From positions 1-54,911 of the forward strand of contig CASFPB010000021.1 in the NCBI GenBank assembly GCA_949296605.1: a stretch of 54,911 bases of DNA, in the 5' to 3' direction. Source of the DNA: an uncultured bacterium (lineage in GTDB: Bacteria; Bacillota_I; Bacilli_A; RF39; UBA660). The notes under the pieces were generated by a model. It made no database searches. It saw only the letters and a program-made list of their open reading frames with translations, and had not been told where the DNA came from. This document shows positions 51,442 to 54,911 of the stretch, in pieces. The translations under genes and the position numbers were made by a program. Each line of letters begins with the position of its first letter. Position 1 is the stretch's first letter.

Positions 51442-52653
51442 ATGTTAGAAAAATTAGAAGATAAATATGCAAATTTATTAGTAAATAGATGCCTAAGTTT
51501 TAAAAAATCTAAGTCATTATTTATTAGTTATTATGATGATAATGAATTATTTGTTCAAAAACTTATAAAAAAAGCTAATGAAATAGGCATTTATGATATT
51601 TATTTAGATAAAAACAATAAAGAAGAAAGACATTTCAAATTATTACAAGATCCTAAAATCATTAAAAATGATCCTTATTTTGATGATGCAATTTGGGATG
51701 AATATGCTAAGAAAGATTCAGCATTTTTGATTTTATCAACCGAATTTCCACATTATTTTGATGATATTCCAGCTGAAAATATGAATATTGCTGCTTTAAA
51801 ATCTAGAACTAGTAAACCAATTTATAAATCAAAACAATTGATAAATGAAATTTCTTGGTGTATTGCTGTTATGCCAAATAAAGTTTGGGCAAAAAGTAAA
51901 TTTCCTAATTTAAATGAAGATGATGCATACAATGAGTTATTTAAGTTAATGTGCAATGCTACTATGACTGATAAAGATAATCCAATTTTAGAGTGGAATA
52001 ATTTTTTAGATAAGCAACAAAAATTAGTAAATAAATTAAATTCATTAGAAATAACTTTTATGCATTATACTAATTCTTTAGGAACTGATTTATATCTTGA
52101 ACTTCCTAAAGGTGTTATTTGGCAATGTGCTGGTTATGGTAGCGATATGATAGTTAATATGCCTACTTATGAAGTGTTTACTTCTCCAGATTATAGGAAA
52201 ACAAATGGAATAGTTTATGCTACTAGACCTTTGATGTATTCTGGTGCTCTAATTGATGACTTTTGGTTAAAATTTGAAAATGGTAAAGTTATTGATTATG
52301 ATGCCAAAATTGGTAAAGATATTTTAAAAGGAATTATAGAAAGCGATTCATTTTCTTCTTTTTTAGGGGAATGTGCTTTAGTATCTGTAAATAGTCCAAT
52401 TGCTAAAACTTATTTTGTTTTTGGAGAAACATGTTTAGATGAAAACGCTTCTTGTCATATTGCATTAGGCGATGCATTTCCTGAATGTTTAAAAGACGCT
52501 GATAAAATGTCAATTGATGAACGAAAAGAAAAAGGTTTAAATCATTCTAGTAATCATGTAGATTTTATGATTGGTTCAGAAGATTTGAATATTTTAGCTG
52601 ATACAAAGGATGGTAAAATTATGATATTTAAGAATGGAGATTTTAATTTATGA
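51442..52653 (+). CDS. M29 family aminopeptidase (AmpS/PepS-like)
   Basis: A 403 aa metallo-aminopeptidase. The metal-binding blocks are VNMPTYEVFTSPDY, FLGECALVSVNSPIAKT, ENASCHIALGDAFPEC and NHSSNHVDFMIGSEDLNI. The family removes N-terminal residues from peptides, using cobalt or zinc. ATG 51442 follows ggtgat, with TATAAT at 51419-51424. It overlaps the carboxypeptidase gene by 4 bases, so the pair may serve in peptide turnover. Confidence 0.92.
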   Translation: MLEKLEDKYANLLVNRCLSFKKSKSLFISYYDDNELFVQKLIKKANEIGIYDIYLDKNNKEERHFKLLQDPKIIKNDPYFDDAIWDEYAKKDSAFLILSTEFPHYFDDIPAENMNIAALKSRTSKPIYKSKQLINEISWCIAVMPNKVWAKSKFPNLNEDDAYNELFKLMCNATMTDKDNPILEWNNFLDKQQKLVNKLNSLEITFMHYTNSLGTDLYLELPKGVIWQCAGYGSDMIVNMPTYEVFTSPDYRKTNGIVYATRPLMYSGALIDDFWLKFENGKVIDYDAKIGKDILKGIIESDSFSSFLGECALVSVNSPIAKTYFVFGETCLDENASCHIALGDAFPECLKDADKMSIDERKEKGLNHSSNHVDFMIGSEDLNILADTKDGKIMIFKNGDFNL

Positions 52654-53255
52654 GCGAATTAGCATATGATGTTTTAGTAAATAATGATAATTTGTTATCA
52701 CCTTTTTATTGTCCTTCTAATTTGATCGTAACTGATGATAATGAAAATAATTTTCATCAATATAAAGATCCAACATTAAAGCCGATGATTCGAGAAGATA
52801 TTTATCCTTATATTTTAAAAATGATGGAAGATGCAAAAAAAGAAGGAATATTTTTTATATTAGATAGTGGATATAGGTCTTATGAATATCAAAAAATTTT
52901 ATTAGATAAATTATTAGACCAACTTGGAGATAGTGCATATCAAAAAATAGCTTTGCCTGGTGCTAGTGAACATCAAACTGGATTAGCCTTTGATGTTGCA
53001 TATTATAATAATGGTGTATATTCCGATGATGTTAAAGGTGATGATAAAGAGGCTATATGGCTTGCTAATAATAGTTATAGATATGGTTTTATTTTAAGGT
53101 ATCCAAAAGGGAAAGAACATGTTACAGGTTTTCAATATGAGCCATGGCATTTTAGGTTTGTTGGATTTGAGTTAGCAAAAATATTATTTCAAGAAGATAT
53201 AACTTTGGAAGAATATTATGAAAGGAATAAAGGATCTAGCAGAATATTACTTTAA
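52650..53255 (+). CDS. VanY-type D-alanyl-D-alanine carboxypeptidase
   Basis: A 201 aa M15B peptidase. Zinc ligands are seen in GASEHQTGLAFDVAY (SxHxxGxAxD) and EPWHFRFVG, with SGYRSYEYQ at the substrate site. There is no signal peptide, so a cytosolic or non-classically exported action is implied; most VanY proteins are membrane-anchored. It is coupled to the M29 gene and overlaps the convergent glycosylase end by 9 bases. Confidence 0.88.
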   Translation: MSELAYDVLVNNDNLLSPFYCPSNLIVTDDNENNFHQYKDPTLKPMIREDIYPYILKMMEDAKKEGIFFILDSGYRSYEYQKILLDKLLDQLGDSAYQKIALPGASEHQTGLAFDVAYYNNGVYSDDVKGDDKEAIWLANNSYRYGFILRYPKGKEHVTGFQYEPWHFRFVGFELAKILFQEDITLEEYYERNKGSSRILL

Positions 53256-53726
53256 ATATTGAAGAATTATTTTGTATTCGGTAACTAATGTTTCTAATTT
53301 TTTTGATGCATTAGCACTTGAAGGACTGGATAAATAAAAAATTTGAATGTCTGTTTTAAAATTCTTTGACAATGTATTAAATGCACTTTTTCCTGTGCAA
53401 AAAATTACTTTTATTTTACTATTTTTTATTATATAGTTAATGTCATTTATTTTATAGTTTTTTATAGATTTATCACTAGATGCTAAAATATCGCAAGATT
53501 TAAATACATCCCATAATGCAATACTATTTTTTAATAAAAATTCTATTTTTTCTTCTTTAGTTTCTAATTTTATTTCAAATAGTATTTCTAAGATTTGCCA
53601 AAAGCGATTTTGAGGATGTGCATAATAAAATCCTAATTCTCTAGATTTTATGCTTGGCATACTTCCTAAAATTAATATTTTAGAATTTTTATTAAAAATT
53701 GGTTTTAAGTTGTGAATAACGTGCAT
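53247..53726 (-). CDS. DNA-deoxyinosine glycosylase (UDG superfamily, family 6-like)
   Basis: A 159 aa protein with ILILGSMPSIKSRE, FYYAHPQNRFWQILE and YLSSPSSANA, the motifs of the hypoxanthine-DNA glycosylase branch of the UDG fold. It would remove deaminated adenine from DNA. I start at ATG 53726 because GGTGATT precedes it; another in-frame ATG lies at 53738. It complements ung at 6003-6662. Confidence 0.87.
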   Translation of the reverse strand: MHVIHNLKPIFNKNSKILILGSMPSIKSRELGFYYAHPQNRFWQILEILFEIKLETKEEKIEFLLKNSIALWDVFKSCDILASSDKSIKNYKINDINYIIKNSKIKVIFCTGKSAFNTLSKNFKTDIQIFYLSSPSSANASKKLETLVTEYKIILQYLK

Positions 53727-53819
53727 TTTAATCACCATTAATATTATAAATATAAATTTTAATTATTACAAATATGTATATATTGGTATTTTCAATTCAT
53801 AATAGAAATGGAGGCATGT

Positions 53820-54257
53820 ATGAGTAAAGAAGAAAATAATATTAACGTTTTAGATGAATTAAATAAGGGAACTACTATGGGTATGGATGCAATAAATTTT
53901 ATTTTAGATAAGGTAGAAGATAAAAAATTAAAAGATGTGTTAAATGTTCAATATAATGAATATAAAGAAATAAATAATGAAATTGCTAAAATATATTCTA
54001 ATTATAGTGATAAAGAACCTCATGAAACTAATGCTGTAAATAAAGCTATGACTTAGTATGGTATTGAAATAAAGACGTTTATGGATAAAAGCAATTCCAA
54101 AATTGCTGAGTTATTATTACATGGCACTAATATGGGAATAATTGAGGGAAGAAAATTATTAAATCATAAAGATACGGATAAAAAAGTAAATGATTTGGTT
54201 CAAAAATATGTTGATATGCAAGAAAAAACAGTTGAAGAGTTAAAAAAATTCTTATAA
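53820..54257 (+). pseudogene. Small helical (DUF2383-like) protein gene with an in-frame TAG
   Basis: GGAGG and ATG 53820 begin a frame whose first 78 codons end KAMT, then TAG at 54054-54056. The same frame continues for 66 codons to TAA at 54257: YGIEIKTFMDKSNSKIAELL, then HGTNMGIIEGRKLLNHKD. The two halves each carry a parallel GTTMGM/GTNMGI motif, so they belong to one protein, 145 residues in all. TAG may be a TGG mutation, a sequencing error or a read-through site. The first half alone (78 aa) could be made. The family name is tentative. Confidence 0.7.
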
Positions 54258-54304
54258 TCTAGCAATTATTTATATCAAAAGTAATAATATTTATTGGTGA
54301 TAGT

Positions 54305-54763
54305 TTGAAAATTAATATTAAAAAATTAGTATTATCAATTATTATTACTTTTTTAATTGGCAATTTTTTTGCAATGTTTATTAATATTGGTGATGCTTAT
54401 TTAAATTTAAACAAAGGTGTTAATGTTCCTGGTTTTATTTTCCCAATTGTATGGAGTGTTATTTATACTCTTATGGGTATTTCTTTATATCTTATATTAG
54501 ATAGTAAATATCATAATAAAGATAAGTCTATAATTATTTATTTTTTTCAACTTTTAATTAATTCCTTATGGATTTTATGGTTTTTTAAATTCCATTTATA
54601 TTTATTTAGTTTTTTGTGGATTATTTTTTTAATTATATTAGTTATATTTATGATTATTAATTTTTATAAAATTAATAAATTAGCTGGTTTATTAAATATT
54701 TTATATTTATTATGGCTACTTTTTGCTGCATTTTTAAATCTTTCTATAGTTATTTTAAATTAG
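54305..54763 (+). CDS. TspO/MBR family membrane protein
   Basis: A 152 aa protein with five helices. GVNVPGFIFPIVWSVIYTLM followed by GISLYLIL is the TspO signature, with the usual P-x-W-x-x-Y pattern; NSLWILWFFKFH matches the later N-x-W-x-x-x-F block. TspO binds porphyrins and related ligands. It starts with TTG 54305 after ggtgat. Bordered by the TAG-interrupted gene upstream. Confidence 0.85.
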   Translation: MKINIKKLVLSIIITFLIGNFFAMFINIGDAYLNLNKGVNVPGFIFPIVWSVIYTLMGISLYLILDSKYHNKDKSIIIYFFQLLINSLWILWFFKFHLYLFSFLWIIFLIILVIFMIINFYKINKLAGLLNILYLLWLLFAAFLNLSIVILN

Positions 54764-54786
54764 AATTTTTAATGACATTCTAAGAT

Positions 54787-54888
54787 TTGTCAACTATTAA
54801 TTTTTATGATATATTAATACACGCTAAAAACACACGAAATTTGATATTTTTTAAAAATTATCAAATAATGTGTTATTTGGTATATAAT
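54787..54888 (+). promoter_or_regulatory. Two promoter-like sequences and an inverted repeat at the window end
   Basis: TTGTCA (54787-54792), 17 bases, TATATT (54810-54815) is a good promoter. A second TATAAT lies at 54883-54888. Between them TTTGATA (54840-54846) and TATCAAA (54859-54865) form an inverted repeat that could be an operator. The gene they serve is outside the window. Confidence 0.5.
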
Positions 54889-54911
54889 ATAAGTGTAGTT
54901 AGTGGTGTAAC

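Noticed and set aside
1-54911. Alternative genetic code (TGA as Trp)
   Set aside because: Many genes end cleanly at TGA with overlapping starts (ATGA), and Trp is TGG with a CCA-anticodon tRNA.
1-54911. CRISPR array or rRNA genes
   Set aside because: I saw no regularly spaced identical repeats and no rRNA-like sequence.

Overview
The window comes from a very AT-rich, low-GC Gram-positive bacterium that uses the standard bacterial code: TGA ends many genes, and Trp is TGG with a CCA-anticodon tRNA. Gene content points to Bacillota, class Bacilli or a gut relative such as the RF39/Erysipelotrichia-like groups. The evidence is a YvcK-WhiA pair, FtsEX with a PcsB/CwlO-like M23 protein, two FemX-type ligases, SpoVB/MurJ-like flippase, GerQ, a CwlJ/SleB-type hydrolase and CwlD-like amidase. 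The lineage is an inference. GerQ plus CwlJ/SleB plus two Amidase_3 genes suggest a spore former or a recent descendant of one.

Layout. 1-486: truncated ISLre2-type transposase on the minus strand. 714-5185: rplI, dnaB, an M23 envelope protease, walJ-like MBL gene and rlmH, mostly overlapping. 5194-11413: MYG1-like protein, ung, LemA-like protein, two tandem FemX-like ligases and a flippase. 11556-14390: ftsE-ftsX-M23 division hydrolase operon ending in a clear terminator. 14460-16317: MBL hydrolase, gerQ, YitT protein. 16359-21934: yvcK-whiA, then two ORFs that look like catalytically dead EcfA1 and EcfA2, then truA, a DUF2207-like membrane protein, rplM and rpsI. This is the usual Firmicutes ecfA1-ecfA2-ecfT-truA-rplM-rpsI block with ecfT gone and both ATPases degenerate. 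22012-29327: methyltransferase, HD protein, amidase, Abi-family protein, HtrA, RDD protein, Cys-rich protein and secreted nuclease.

29372-36763 holds the most striking structure. A cytoplasmic-type Amidase_3 gene with LysM repeats is split inside its second LysM by an element of about 6.03 kb. The element carries a large serine recombinase gene, and its last codon lies 14 bp from the junction. The 10-bp sequence GATACGCTTT occurs at both junctions. Precise recombination between the copies removes 6030 bp and restores one open frame of about 453 codons with five LysM domains. Element cargo: UPF0158 protein, SWIM zinc-finger protein, RhuM-family protein, an apparently frameshifted HExxH peptidase-like gene, a structured non-coding stretch and two small ORFs. 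The layout recalls elements excised from sporulation genes (skin/sigK type), although excision here is untested.

36771-37944: CmpB-like membrane protein and CwlJ/SleB hydrolase. 38056-48392: tRNA-Trp followed closely by a type IV secretion operon: pilin-like protein, VirB6/TrbL-like channel, PrgI, VirB4 in two ORFs, a lysozyme-CHAP hydrolase, a lipoprotein and a VirD4 coupling protein. No relaxase or integrase is visible. 48442-54763: rhodanese, TVP38 protein, MscS channel, zinc dehydrogenase, M29 aminopeptidase, VanY carboxypeptidase, deoxyinosine glycosylase, a small helical protein gene interrupted by an in-frame TAG, and TspO. The last 150 bp hold two promoter-like sequences pointing out of the window.

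All calls are from reading the sequence; no database search or folding program was run.
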